Assembly: GCA_009617715.1 (NCBI GenBank) | Contig: VTFK01000651.1 | Coordinates: 1-64,000 of the forward strand | Direction of reading: 5' to 3' | Origin: Plectrocnemia conspersa | Lineage: Eukaryota > Arthropoda > Insecta > Trichoptera > Polycentropodidae | DNA: 64,000 nt | Shown: piece by piece, positions 27,430-38,489 of the stretch | Numbering within the stretch: position 1 is the first letter of the stretch | How the letters are laid out: every line of letters starts with the position of its first letter | Translations under genes and position numbers: made by a program | Notes under the pieces: generated by a model | What the model saw: only the letters and a program-made list of their open reading frames with translations | Told to the model about the DNA's origin: nothing | Databases searched by the model: none

Positions 27430-27610
27430 TTACCACGAATCAGTAAAGAAATACGATGCTTGTCCAAAAAACGATATTAAAATAGTAAACGGAAAAGTGA
27501 AAAAAGAGACAATTTATGTATTGAAAATTGGCAAACATAGTCTGCACAATAAATGTAATGAAAAGAACACAAAAATTGTGAACTTCGGGGTATCTAAAAA
27601 TATTCTAGTC
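27430..27610 (+). pseudogene. LINE endonuclease fragment
   Basis: The + strand reads KYDACPKNDIKIVNGKVKKE, then IGKHSLHNKCNEKNTKIVNFGVS. This is the middle of the APE-like endonuclease of the insect 'craniofacial development protein 2-like' LINE family, where KHSLH and the LIDFA-type motif occur in this order. The same segment exists on the minus strand at 60257-60466. The start and the rest of the domain are missing, and the sequence runs out of similarity after about 27610. Confidence 0.6.
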
Positions 27611-27649
27611 ACACATGACACGTATTTTGTTATCTGCATATTAATTATT

Positions 27650-27930
27650 AGGCATATTTTTTGGCAGAAGACTCAAGATCGTTAAAGACTTCTTTGCCTT
27701 TTTATTTTTATTTTTTTACATTATTTTTGTCATCTGCATAGGCGGTTTATTATATATACTGCTTGTTAAGTTGACTTTGGCATCTCTAGTTCCTTTTTTT
27801 AATGCAGTGTGCACTGGAATTAAGCTTCTTCAAGACACCTAATTTCTCCATCGCTGCATTTAATCTGCCTCTATTTATCGATTCATATACAGCCTTAAAA
27901 TCAAAAACTAAGTGAAGCGTCTCGATGGTA
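27650..27930 (-). pseudogene. LINE reverse transcriptase fragment (motif A and YADD)
   Basis: On the minus strand 27915-27800 encodes LHLVFDFKAVYESINRGRL, followed by a helix like MEKLGVL: reverse-transcriptase motif A (FDFKAVYES, where the Asp binds metal). Close by, around 27745, is AYADDK, the catalytic YADD box, followed by FNDLESSAKKYA. The normal ~60-residue spacing between them is lost, so an internal deletion removed motif B. Stops break the frame. It may be the 3' continuation of the element at 28980-29808. Confidence 0.6.
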
Positions 27931-27973
27931 AGCTTCCCAGTATCTTACAGGTTTGGTCGAATTGAGAATTTTT

Positions 27974-28165
27974 TATAGTTAACGCTAGTATGCGGCTCCT
28001 TTTTAAGACATAGACTTGAATTTTTGATACAAAATAGAGCTTTCGAATACCCTTATGATACTGATCTATATCGTAAGGTATCATAAGAGTATTCGAAAGC
28101 ACTATTTTGTATAAAAAATTGAAGTCTATATCTTCAAAAGGAGCCGAATACTAGCGGTAACTATA
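27974..28165. mobile_element. 192-bp palindromic MITE
   Basis: Two 88-base arms (27974-28061 and 28078-28165) are near-perfect inverted copies with about nine mismatches, around a 16-base loop. They start TATAGTTAACGCTAGTATGC and, inverted, TATAGTTACCGCTAGTATTC. Shared landmarks are CGGCTCCTTTT, ATAGACTT and GCTTTCGAATAC. TA at the outer edges is compatible with a Tc1/mariner-type insertion. The element has no coding capacity. Confidence 0.75.
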
Positions 28166-28176
28166 TGCCAAGTCGC

Positions 28177-28800
28177 ATAAAAGCTCGTATGGGGGCCCGG
28201 TCAATTTACCATAAAACTTGTTTTTAGGAAAAAAAAATTTCTTAATTTTTTTTAAAGGCAAATTAAGCTTCTGAACACTTTTTGCATACAACATTTTTCA
28301 GTAAGATTTGATTTCGCAAAGTTATGACACTTTTAATTTTTACATTGGCCGCCATTTTGTAAAAAAAAATTATATATTTTTTTTCATACAGAACGTATAG
28401 GAGGTGCTTGGTAGTTGTATACGATACTAAAAATTTAATTTTTAATCTTTAAAGCCAAGCAGTTAAGAGAGTTAACTTTTCTGATAGTCTCAAAATGGCT
28501 CGTATGGGGGTCCGATTGAACTGATACATCGCTTGTTTTGAAGCAAAAAACTATTTTTTTATATTTTATTTAGATGTAGCTTAGGCTTATAAACGTTTCA
28601 TATATAGCGATCTTTTCGTTAAAATTTAAACCTAGTGAGTTACGAGTGCTTAAGATTTTTGACTTGTCGCTATTTTGCAAAAAATTGACACATTGGATTT
28701 TGCTAGCAAACATATACAGGCTGCTTAAGAATTCTACACTGTCATCAAAATTCAATTCATTCATTTACCTATTGTTGATTTTTCTGTTTTCAATCCACTT
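28177..28800. repeat. two diverged tandem copies of a ~320-bp unit
   Basis: Copy one starts at about 28180 with GCTCGTATGGGGGCCCGGTC and copy two at about 28498 with GCTCGTATGGGGGTCCGATT. The order after that is the same in both: CTTGTTTT, an A/T run, TAAGCTTCTGAACA against TAGGCTTATAAACG, TTTTC.GT, TTATGACACTT against TTACGAGTGCTT, and GCCGCCATTTTG against GTCGCTATTTTG. It is an old tandem duplication of a noncoding repeat, probably part of a mobile element. The family is not known to me. Confidence 0.5.
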
Positions 28801-28979
28801 TGGCATTTTTCTTATATTTTTAGGCATAGAAAATATTTGATGTGTTGTGTTTATCTGTAGTTCTATAGGTCACCTTTCATATGTATTTTATATATAATTT
28901 CTTTATTTCTATTAGAGTATATATTTTAAGATTGCCAAATATTTTTTTCAATTTTGTTTTTGTGTTGCATAAGAATATC

Positions 28980-29808
28980 CCTTCTGTAGAAAGATTGTCT
29001 TTATCTAGCGACTTTTATTTTTAGTTTATTTTCTCCAGAGATAGTTCACACCACTTGACAACATATTTGTTTGGTTTCTTCAGAGTAGAATTTTCCTTGT
29101 TTTAAGTTTTTTTCTCAATCGCTAAACATGTCATCTAGCTAGCTTAGATCTTTGGTTTTTCAGTGATGATGTTTTTTTATTCATACACATAGAGTTCCTT
29201 GGTTTAAACTCTCTTCGAAGTTGGTCATATTTACTGTTAAAGATTCTGCTGTTTTTGCTTTCTTTGAGCTGTTTGGTCTCGATAAGTGTATGTTTTTTGC
29301 TTTGTCGTTTGTTCTTCCTGTGTTTTTTTTCTTTTCTGCGCAGCAATTTGTTGTTTTCAACAAATACTTTAATATATTTTCTTGCTGCATTATATATGGC
29401 AGGTTTTTCTTTCTTGTTGCTTACTGGCTATTCATTGTTCATATTTCTTACTGCCTGCCCTAAGACATTTTCTGCCAATGACGTAACAAAATATTTACAG
29501 TAATTACAATATGTATCAGATTTTTCTTGTGTAGCATTGTTTTCGTAGCAATGATCTTTATTTTATTTTTTATCAAGAATCGGTTTCTCGTTTTTGTAAC
29601 CAGATATGCGAACACGCAGTTTTTCAATGGTTATATAAGTGTCCGAGTTCACATTAGTCCCATGGCATGATGACCTGACATCCATTGGATTGGAAATATG
29701 TCTTGCAATAATACAGAAGTGGGTAATTTGGTTTATGTTTTTACCATCGGGGTGTTTTCCACGTGTCATTGAGAAATATGTAAAAATATGCAGCAAAAAT
29801 AATATCAT
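28980..29808 (-). pseudogene. LINE fragment: end of endonuclease plus linker
   Basis: Read on the minus strand from 29808: TRGKHPDGKNINQITHFCI, ARHISNPMDVRSSCHGTNV and NSDTYITIEKLRVRISGYKN. These correspond to the endonuclease end normally written ..SPDG..VNQIDHVLI..DVRSYRGANVDSDHYLV..KLR. The catalytic His of the final SDH is Thr here, so it is inactive. The basic linker follows (LLRRKEKKHRKNKRQ), then RREFKPRNSMC, equivalent to the GFKPRT.C block before the reverse transcriptase. Stops and frame changes occur throughout. The copy at 4100-4420 matches the linker. Confidence 0.65.
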
Positions 29809-29852
29809 TATGCATACATACAGTTTTTTATACCTAAGTTACTGCTAGAAAC

Positions 29853-30080
29853 GACAACAGCAAAGAAATCAGAAAACGAGTAGTACGAGCAAATAAAAAT
29901 TATTTCGGGCTAATAAATCAGATCAAATCGCAGGCACTATCTCGTAGCACGTTGATACTCATGTACCAAATATTGATTAGACATGTTCTGACATACAATT
30001 ACTTGGGCCAACGAATGATTGCTAGGCACATTCAAAAGAAAAGTGTTATAAATGATATACGGCACGTTGAGAAAGGTTAA
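29853..30080 (+). pseudogene. LINE reverse transcriptase C-terminal fragment
   Basis: The + strand frame reads NSKEIRKRVVRANKNYFGLI, then QIKSQALSRST and LILMYQILIRHVLTYN. This is the conserved block after the catalytic core of the endonuclease-RT LINE family (EI..RI..GNKCYFGL..LKS..LSR.TK..LYKTLIRPVLTYG). The usual GSETW continuation is absent. It is on the opposite strand to the preceding LINE fragment, hence a different insertion. Confidence 0.6.
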
Positions 30081-30104
30081 AAAGTAGCATATTAATATAT
30101 TTTA

Positions 30105-30187
30105 TTTTGTAATACCGGTAGTACCGAAGGTGAATTTTTGCTGTAATATCAATATAACCGGTATCGGTACTAACAGTATTGCAATCC
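30105..30187. repeat. short inverted-repeat element with CCGGTA termini
   Basis: AATACCGGTAGTACCGA on the left is repeated inverted, with a few changes, on the right (TCGGTACTAACAGTATT), spanning about 83 bases. GGATTGCAATACTG-type ends (read inward from the right) resemble those of some hAT-derived MITEs. No target duplication could be confirmed. Confidence 0.4.
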
Positions 30188-30578
30188 TTAATCAATACCA
30201 AAAACGCTAGGCATCATAAGATTCCCTATCAATCTCGACGGTTTACCGTTACATTCTAATTAGAATCCATTACTATTTGCCTCTCAGTCATACACGTTAG
30301 GGGTGTTACCCTGCGCTTCTAAAGAAATATGTACCATTTTATTTTTATTATATAATAATGCTCTTTTCTTATATTAAATACTAATATTTAATTGATTTTG
30401 GTAGCAACAATAGTAGGAACACATTTAATAATGACAATAATAATTATATTTAGTTAAAATATCGATGAAATTTTGCGCAAAATTAAAAAAATCAGATACA
30501 CAAGTAGCAAAGGTATGGAATTGAGTTAGTGGTATTGTAGGTTTATCGAATTTATTCATTTAACAATCCAGGACTGAC

Positions 30579-30900
30579 GCTGATCCCCTAGAAATAAAAG
30601 TGGGAGGGGTGTCGCATGCAATGAAGAAAGAGATAAAGTATGCTAAAGTACTTCGTCCAGACGACATGGGAATCATATGAAAAAACGGTAGAGAGGCTTT
30701 CTCTTTTTCTTTATAGTCGGAAGAGACTACACAACCACCAAGGCAATTGTTGGATCACAAGCCTGGTGACCGAAGATCAGCTGGCAGACCAAAGCTTTGG
30801 TGGTTGAAGCCAAAATATAAAGGAACCTGATGTAGGACCGGAGGAAACGGAGAATATTATTAGAGAAGGCAAAGACCCATCTTGGGGTTAGGAGGCAATG
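30579..30900 (+). pseudogene. internally deleted LINE: RT start fused to 3' tail
   Basis: 30579-30660 reads HAMKKEIKYAKVLRPDDMGI, the AI..MKNGKAPGPDGI block at the reverse-transcriptase start. Shortly after, 30745-30890 reads KPGDRRSAGRPKLWWLK and later RRQRPILG, the C-terminal GRPKLRW..L / EAKTHPGL tail of the same LINE family. The RT core between is gone. The same tail occurs on the minus strand near 46.7 kb. Confidence 0.55.
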
Positions 30901-32330
30901 ATAGTAATTTTAATGCGGTTTTCACCAAAAATCAATAGTATAACAGTAAATAAAAAATAATCTGCTTCACCTAATACAAAGTTTAGTACAAAATATAAAT
31001 CCCAAATATGATAATTGTTTAATTAAATTAAGTTAAGGTAATATTAGTACTTTAAAAAATTATATAAGTGTACTTTTATTAATGTGAAGTTTAATTTTTA
31101 GTAAAATAAAATTTAAAAAATCCTAATAATTTGGTAAGTAGTTCCTAAACATTTATTAATAAATATATGAAAAGGTCTATCAATTTAAAAAAAAAAATGT
31201 AAATTTTAAAATTTGTATCTAAAATTGTACTTTTGGTCTAGCATACGTTTTATTGAAACCTATGTCATTTCTACATTCAACAATTCAATTATGAACCCAC
31301 TCAAAAATAACTTGTTAAAACGAAAAAAATCACCTTTTAACCCCACAACTTTTTCAATACTCGGGTTTTTGCATGCAAATACGCAGACATAACAATAACT
31401 TAGCAGATTAACAAGGGCCGGATTAACGTTTATCATTTCGGTTAGTACGGAAAAGCTTTATTTTTTATACGCGCGTTTAACATAAAACGCTTTTTTGTTA
31501 TTGTATTGTTATCGCTTTAACGTTGAACGTCAAAAAATTTAACGCGTCTATTGTTTGTATTTTCTCTTTCATATTATTTTATCAGTGGTTTACGCTGAAT
31601 GACTATTCAAATACCACTGCATTATGCTCCATTATAATTTTATATATATTGTACTTTTTTCATGGAATTTAGTGTGAAAAATATTCATGAATCGATAAAT
31701 GCTTTTATTATAATTTTAACAAGCTAGGAATATGCCCCATTTGTAGTGAATGCTCATGCATCATATATACACATAAGATTGTCACTGATTATGTTGACAC
31801 GCTGTTACTCGGATTTCATCCCCATTTTAGCTTAGATGCACCCGAGTAATAATTGTAGCTTTACGTATTCATGCCACCCGGTGGGCTGAACCGAGCCGAC
31901 TGCTACGTGTAATCAAGAGTAATGAAGGCGACTCTCACCTTGTTCAAACAGTTCACATTTGCTGCTGAGCAACTGACACGTGACATTTGAAGTGATCACG
32001 CGTTAAAAGATTGGGGGAGATAATAATTAAAAAATATATACTAAACCATTGAACTAATTAAAAAAAGGATTCCATTAGCAACATATGTACATAACAAATA
32101 CAATAATAGAAAAAAATGTCAATCATTGAGAATATATAAATTAAGAACTATATTAAAATAGTGAAACACTTTACACATATATTTGTGTGGAACTCTCTTA
32201 GAATCCTATAGACTCTCTCTCCTTTACGAAAATAACTATACATCAACAGTTACTGTAACAATTAATGTTTTTTTCATAAATAAATTCATATAAATCTTAT
32301 ATTATGAGAAGTTCTTAAAGACAAAGAAAG
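30900..32330. other. AT-rich then mixed unique stretch
   Basis: Up to about 31400 it is AT-rich with nothing visible. Positions 31410-31570 and 31730-32010 are less AT-rich and unique (TACGCGCGTTTAAC; CCACCCGGTGGGCTGAACCG). No coding frame is supported. These are possible conserved noncoding segments. Confidence 0.3.
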
Positions 32331-32765
32331 GGCCACTAAATTTTAACATTGTCGCCAGTACACCCTTCCTAATTGGTTGAATCTTAAACTATAAAAGGGA
32401 TTGGACCGTAGTGGAGTGGGAGAAGGAGTCAGAATTTTCCCAAGGACATCTGTCGCATGGTCCGAGGGAATTGGGCTTTGTTATCCGCGAAAAACGGCCA
32501 GTTTATTGGCATTGTAAAGCGTTATTTCCACTTTCAACCCTTGAGAATTTCCCCGAAAGAGAAAGTGACAGTGTTGGTCTGTCGCAGACGAGTTTTACGA
32601 TCGGAAATGACGACCTAGTAAAATTTTGAATGCATTTGCTTAAATCGCGATGGTCGTTGTTTATACGAATGCCTCGAATGAAAATGGCAGCAGTAAGTAG
32701 GGTCGAAACGTCGGAGCGTCTGTAAAGTTTAAATAAGAAATTGAAGAATTCGTTATTAAACATTT
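32330..32765. other. less AT-rich non-repetitive island
   Basis: A unique block with GAGTGGGAGAAGGAGTC, CGCATGGTCCGAGGG and CGAAACGTCGGAGCG. Short frames occur on both strands without any recognisable domain. Candidate conserved noncoding element, by composition. Confidence 0.3.
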
Positions 32766-33505
32766 TTAGGTATGATTCAATAATATTTATTTATAATTTT
32801 ATGTATAAAATATATATTAATCAATATGAATGTCACATTAATATTTTTATTGCCACTTTCGCGCAAATAATGCTCGATATGTGGCCATTAATTCCACGAA
32901 AATTGCCGTAAGGCCAAACACGTACATAATGTTGAGATCGGGTAATATATTTCAACTGAAAAAATATTACTGGCATATTCGCATAAAATTATACATAAAA
33001 ACACATCCAGGGTCATATAATTGATTAAAGAATTTATAAATATAAGTAGAAATACAAGCAATAAATAATATATGTTATGTTTATTTTTAAATTACTTTAG
33101 TGATCAAAAAACCTTATTATACAAGAAACTTACTACAGTTTGATATATTAAATATATTTATTCTTACATATTCATTTAATCGTGTTGGCTAAGAAAACAT
33201 TTTGTGTGATCTTATAGTCCATGTATTTTATAGAAATGCTAGTAATATAGTTTGCTAGCATTTCACTAAAATCATATCAAAATATTTTTTTTTACTTTGG
33301 ATTGAATATAAATAAGCCAAATATTATTCAGAATACAAATTATATAATATAAAGATATTTAATGCACAATAAGACATTTCTAATTTTTTTATTTTATTTT
33401 TTTAGATTAAATTAAGACCATCGTGGTTACCCCAATGCGCCACGATAGTCGAAAACAAATTTTAAATTTATAAAACATAAAAAAAACGTATATATATATA
33501 TATAC
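32765..33505. other. AT-rich stretch
   Basis: AT-rich, with a (TA)n run near 33490 at the edge of the LINE relic to the right. No other feature is seen. Confidence 0.45.
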
Positions 33506-35060
33506 ATAAATATAACATTACTTAAACATAACAAAAAAATATAAAATATCAAAATTAAATGATACAAACTGGATCAGTTCCTCGTAGCTAACATTAAATA
33601 AGTCAATATGTGATGCCAGCGTATTAAGGAGCCGGATGGCCACCGCTATAGGCGAGTTGGCAAGTGCGGATGTCCTAGCCCTAACGGCCATCAAAAGAGG
33701 TCGCGATCGTGATTCTCGAAAATGTTCCGGAACACAAAACTGGAATTCCTCGAGAATAGCTGGATTGCCGACAGCACCTTTTAGTAATTTGAAAAAAATG
33801 CTTAGCGACATACAGCTTTCTGCGAGAACTCAGCGAATCATATCAGAACGCTCTCCCAAGGCGCTGGGATATAAGTACGGATAATAACCAAATGTCCTTT
33901 TGTAAAGGTATCTTAAATACCTTTTTTGAATTTTTTCCACTGAAAGAGAATATTTGGCTATTCGGGGATTCCAAATTATAGATCTCGATTCAAGAATGCT
34001 ACGAACTAAGGTGTCATAGAAGATGCGAATAACTGACGAATCGTCAAAGTGAAAGGCATTCCTCATAACAAAGCCGAGCATCTTGGAAGATTTATCACAG
34101 ACGTCGTGTATGTGTAGAGAGAACCTCCATTTGCTCTCGAAAGTGATTTCGAGAAGTTTTTCTAGTCAAAATGTTACCACTGAGATAAAATAAGCTAATG
34201 GCGAATGGTATCGAGAAAATGACACAGTAAGGCACTTTCCGACACTAAAGGGCAGATGGTTAACGGAAGCCCATCTCCACAGAGAGTTTAAATCACTTTG
34301 TAGAGAAAAGGAGTCCACAACAGATCAAATGCATTTATATAATTTTAAATCATAATAAACTGTCTACGATTGCTTAAATAACTCGAGAATAACCGAGTTA
34401 AATTATCCAAGCAACCGAGGTTCGACAATTTTTTTAATAATAACCTTGACAAACTTTGTCAAAGGCTTTCTCAAAATCTGTATACACGACGTCTACTTGA
34501 ATTCCCGCATCGAGAGAAGTTGTCACTGTTTTGGTGAATGACAAAAGGTTAGTAACAGTGAAACGGGCAGGACGAAACCCGTGCTGTTGGTCTAACAAAA
34601 CTTGCCGAAAGTGATTATAGAGATATTTATAAATAATTATTTCAAATAATTTAGCAGGAGCTGACAACACTGCGACTGATCTATAATTCTTTATATATAA
34701 TTTGTCACCTTTTTTATGAATTGGGGTGACTTTTGTGCATTTCCATAGATCAGGAAATGATGATGTTTTGAGAATCAGATCATAAATACATTTTAGTGGA
34801 GCAGCGAGACTGACTTCGCAACCCTTCAAAATAAAATCAGGAATTAAATCAGGTCCAGAAGAACGCCCTGTCTTTAATTTGTTAAATCCGTATTTAAGAT
34901 CTGAGTGTTTAGTTTCTTTGATGGTCAGTATTGAAGACCAAGAACATGAAGAAAGAAGTGACTGAGCGGAAGGCAAAAAAGATTCCTCGAAAACAAAACG
35001 AAGATATTGCGCAAAATCGTCAGCAATATTTTGTGATTTTCGTGATTTTCTTAATTTTTA
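33506..35060 (-). mobile_element. Jockey/CR1-like LINE, 5'-truncated and internally deleted
   Basis: A minus-strand element whose 5' end is near 35060 and 3' end near 33500. Reverse transcriptase is followed by the C-terminal region, with a ~100-bp non-matching segment at about 34330-34434 replacing motifs B and C. The 3' part encodes LNSLWRWASVNHLPFS, KMLGFVMRNAF, IRIFYDTLVRSILE and EKIQKRYLRYLYKR, the order found in Jockey-like LINEs. No endonuclease is present, so the copy is 5'-truncated as is usual for LINE insertions. Confidence 0.8.
34434..35056 (-). pseudogene. LINE reverse transcriptase, N-terminal half
   Basis: One long open minus-strand frame runs from about 35056 to a stop near 34434. 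In order it carries ADDFAQYLRFVFEESF, SDLKYGFNKLKTGRSSGPD, LIPDFILKG, TPIHKKGDKLYIKNYRSVAV, LSAPAKLFE, QHGFRPARFT and VDVVYTDFEKAFDKV (motif A with a metal-binding Asp). This is the fingers and first palm part of a non-LTR reverse transcriptase, which in the family copies element RNA into DNA at the nicked target. The frame is unusually intact for the window. It stops right after motif A and lacks the YADD box, so the product could not polymerise DNA. The initiator is unknown because the 5' part is missing. Confidence 0.8.
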
Positions 35061-35180
35061 AATAATATAATGTAACTTAAAAAATCAACACAAAATCTAC
35101 AACAAAAACTAACACAGGCTCTAATAGGTTGAAATAAACTAAATGTTATCAACAAAATGAGATTAGAAATATTTAATATT
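35060..35180. other. AT-rich spacer
   Basis: Nothing recognised. Confidence 0.4.
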
Positions 35181-35765
35181 ACAGTTAACGTTCCCCGCGT
35201 TGGAATATAAAATCGCACAAACTCTCCTATCTAAAAACGGCTCTGCTTACATCTACACAAGCGAACCCCCAAAATTCAATATCGAATTCAATAAAACAAC
35301 ATTCGACAACTACTAGTCAATATTTACGATGCGTATAATTTCCGAGTACATAATAAAACGCGTTCGGTACAACGGCGAGAGTTAGGGCTGTTTTTATATT
35401 TAACATGCATGTCAACAATTTTATTGCCGCAATAAATAACGGTATGACGCATTATATAGCGGGTACTTTTTCTTCTTCTTCCTTTTATTTTATTACGTAC
35501 GTTTTTTGTTCTGAAACAGCTCGAAAAGCTCCCCATCAATCCCAATTAGTCGGTCTTCCCACCACGCCGATCATAAATAACGCGAAAAGATCACAAGCGG
35601 TTTGGGGCTGGGGATGGGGTAGTAGCTATGGGTGGATATCGCATTTTCTGACCAAGTGTTATTATCGCGGACCGCTTTTATATAGTAATAAATTTGCCCT
35701 ATCAAATTCACGCTCGGGAGGGTAATTAAGATCGAAAGCTCCGATATTGTGTGTAGCTGCCTAAA
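35180..35765. other. less AT-rich non-repetitive island
   Basis: A unique block with ATTTTATTGCCGCAATAAATA (TTTATTG/CAATAAA palindrome-like pair at about 35417-35437), GCTGGGGATGGGGTAG and a CTTCTTCTTCC run. Overlapping frames on both strands show no domain. The AT-hook/homeobox-type words and uniqueness suggest a regulatory element. This is inference. Confidence 0.3.
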
Positions 35766-38480
35766 AAATAATCAATCGGAAAATTTAATTTCAATCAACA
35801 AACAATAAACAGGAGTCACGATTTGTGAGAGAAAAGTTTTTTTAAGAAGTATGTATGAACTCAACAATGTATTTAAGGGGTAACTTTCTATCAAATTTTT
35901 TTTTTTTTTTTCTTAAGATTCTTTGTAACTCAGCTATTTGTAATTAAAAATAAATACAAATAAAAATTCACTTAGTACTACATAACAATAAATGACCTAA
36001 CACCCATGTTATGATTATCTAATAGTAAACAGAGTGTAATGAGATATAAGTACACTCATAAAAATAAATATGGTGTGAATACTTTATACGTATAAAAATA
36101 ATGATGCTCTTAAGCCTTTTTCCGAATCTGTGATTCGGAAAAATATGTTGGCTATTCTGTTTATTACTAATTTCTTAAATAATATTTATGGCTAAATAAT
36201 GTTTTTAATACTTGAATTTTGAGATGTTTTTTTTTTAATAATCAATAAAAATAAATAAATAAATTTTAATAATAGCTTAAACTCATATGTAAGTCTATTT
36301 ATATTTGATTATATCTAAGTAAATTTTTATATATTTATTCATTAAAATGTACATATTTGAGAACACCTATATTTTATCAAACTATTTTGTAGTGCTTTTT
36401 GTGATATAAATTTAATAAAAATTACTATATAATTTGTCAGAATTGAAAACTGGTTTTATAGTGTGTACTATCAAATAGTTTTAAAAAAGTTAGTAGTAGT
36501 TATTTAATATATAGTTTTTGGATTTGTAAGAATATTTATCTTAGCATTTTAAATATGTATGATTTTATTATGTGGGATTTTTTTTTGGTATTCTATTTTA
36601 GGTGTGATTCTGATATTATACATATCTTTTATATATATTAAACCTATCTTTGAACTTTTATAATAATAAAGATAAAAGTTTTTTTTTTATTAATACAGAA
36701 TTAACAGATAATTTAAATGAGTATTACCAATTTCAGAAAAGAAGAAATAGTGCTTCACATTAGTGTAAATACTAAAAGCTTATCAAATAAATGTATACCT
36801 TATCTTAAAAAATATTAATGAAAACTGTTTCATTTTATGTATTTAAGAAATGTGTTTTTTTTTTGCGACAGGAACTCTTACACTATTTAAATAAACAAAC
36901 AGCAAAGACTAATCATCTACGTTTGAGATTGAACTATAAAATATATTTTTTTGCAATATTATCTGTAAGATATATTATATTATTTGTACATAGTAAATAA
37001 TGTTATTTTTACATTAATATTTAAACAAAAAGAATGCTAGAAAAGTTCAATGAATTTACTTCAATTATATATCACAATCTGTATTTTTGTACAAGTGCTG
37101 TTAGAAGATATGTAATTTAGATGTCTAATTACCCCTTTACTACTAAACAGATACGTGAAAAATGTATGTGTATAAACGTATTACATATTTATTTTATTTT
37201 AAAAAATAAGGCAACGCAGCAGATGGCTCAAACTAACATTTGATGATTTAATCCACGTTTTTAAAACAGTATTTATTTTATTTATACACATATATACGAC
37301 GTACGTGGTGTTATTGTGTATATATGTATTTATATGTATAACATAAATATAATAAAAAAATGTTTGTATTCCTAAATTAAATGTTTAATTTTAATTAGTA
37401 TGCCTATTATAAAATGTACATACAGAGATATCATTTTTTTTTAGTAAAAAGTTCCATTACTAAATTTTTTTAATTTATATTTTTACTAATTCTGAGTTAA
37501 TATATTTAATAAACCAATTACACTTATATAATATAATAACAGTGTAATGATATATAATGTACATAATAAACTGATTCCTTAACATTCCTACTATATTTAT
37601 TCAAACGAAGTTAACTGACTTAAACATATATTAATACAAATATTTATAAAATTTGGCTTATATTTTTTTTATATATATGTAGATTATAATTAATACATAA
37701 TTTTTATATCAATAATGATATTATTTGTAATTAAAATATATATTAAAATTTATTACTATAATATTTCATACTTTAATTTATTTTATGTTGTATTATAGTT
37801 ATAGCATTGCAAAATCAATACCCTTTATATTATACATAAAATATAAGGCGGAGGCTTTGAGCTTAGAATCAATTTCGACTCAAGTCAATTAAAAACTTTC
37901 AAATTACACACAGGCCTCGTTTGATTTTAATCGAGTCAAATTATTAGCGTGGGCTCTATAATTACGTTTGTTTTGTTTGTGTAAATTTAGGCTTGGAAAA
38001 GAAAGCTTAAACTTTTATTATTTGCGCCATAGCCATTTTTATCCATCAGTAAAAATATTGGAATACTGCATAGCCCTTTTGTAAAAATCAGTCTGATTCG
38101 AATCAAATTTCAATATGAAATTTGCATAATTTAAATGAATTAAATGTCAACATAAACATGTTAAATTATGAATACAAAAGAGATAAAAATAATTAAAAAA
38201 ATAAAAAAAAGGATTATTAGATAAATCTTGATATGTATTAAAAAAAATTGTTGTTCAAGAATCGCTTTTTTAAGCTTAAGAAACTTTTAAAGACATAAAT
38301 AAATTTGCTATACCTAACATTGGTGCAAAATGTAAAATTATATTCAGGCCTAAAAAAGAATTGATAAGATCAATAAAAATAAACTAACTTTTGCACAATC
38401 GTATATGCTTGGGACTAAATTATTTATTGTTATTTTTTTATGTTTCTCTATGCTTCACTTTTATTTCTGCCTTAAAATTC
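35766..38480. other. AT-rich stretch
   Basis: Long A/T-rich region without a gene. It contains a perfect 12-bp hairpin (TTTTTCCGAATC, loop TGT) at 36117-36143. A less AT-rich unique segment lies at 37850-37990 (GGCGGAGGCTTTGAGC; GATTTTAATCGAGTC). Confidence 0.45.
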
Positions 38481-38489
38481 TCTTTTCTT

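Noticed and set aside
29221..29503. Phe/Leu-rich + strand frames resembling a membrane protein
   Set aside because: Antisense of the basic LINE linker on the minus strand.
35405..35725. 106-codon frame
   Set aside because: Lies in a unique island with overlapping frames on the other strand. Sequence is Ser/Phe/Tyr-rich without a recognisable domain.
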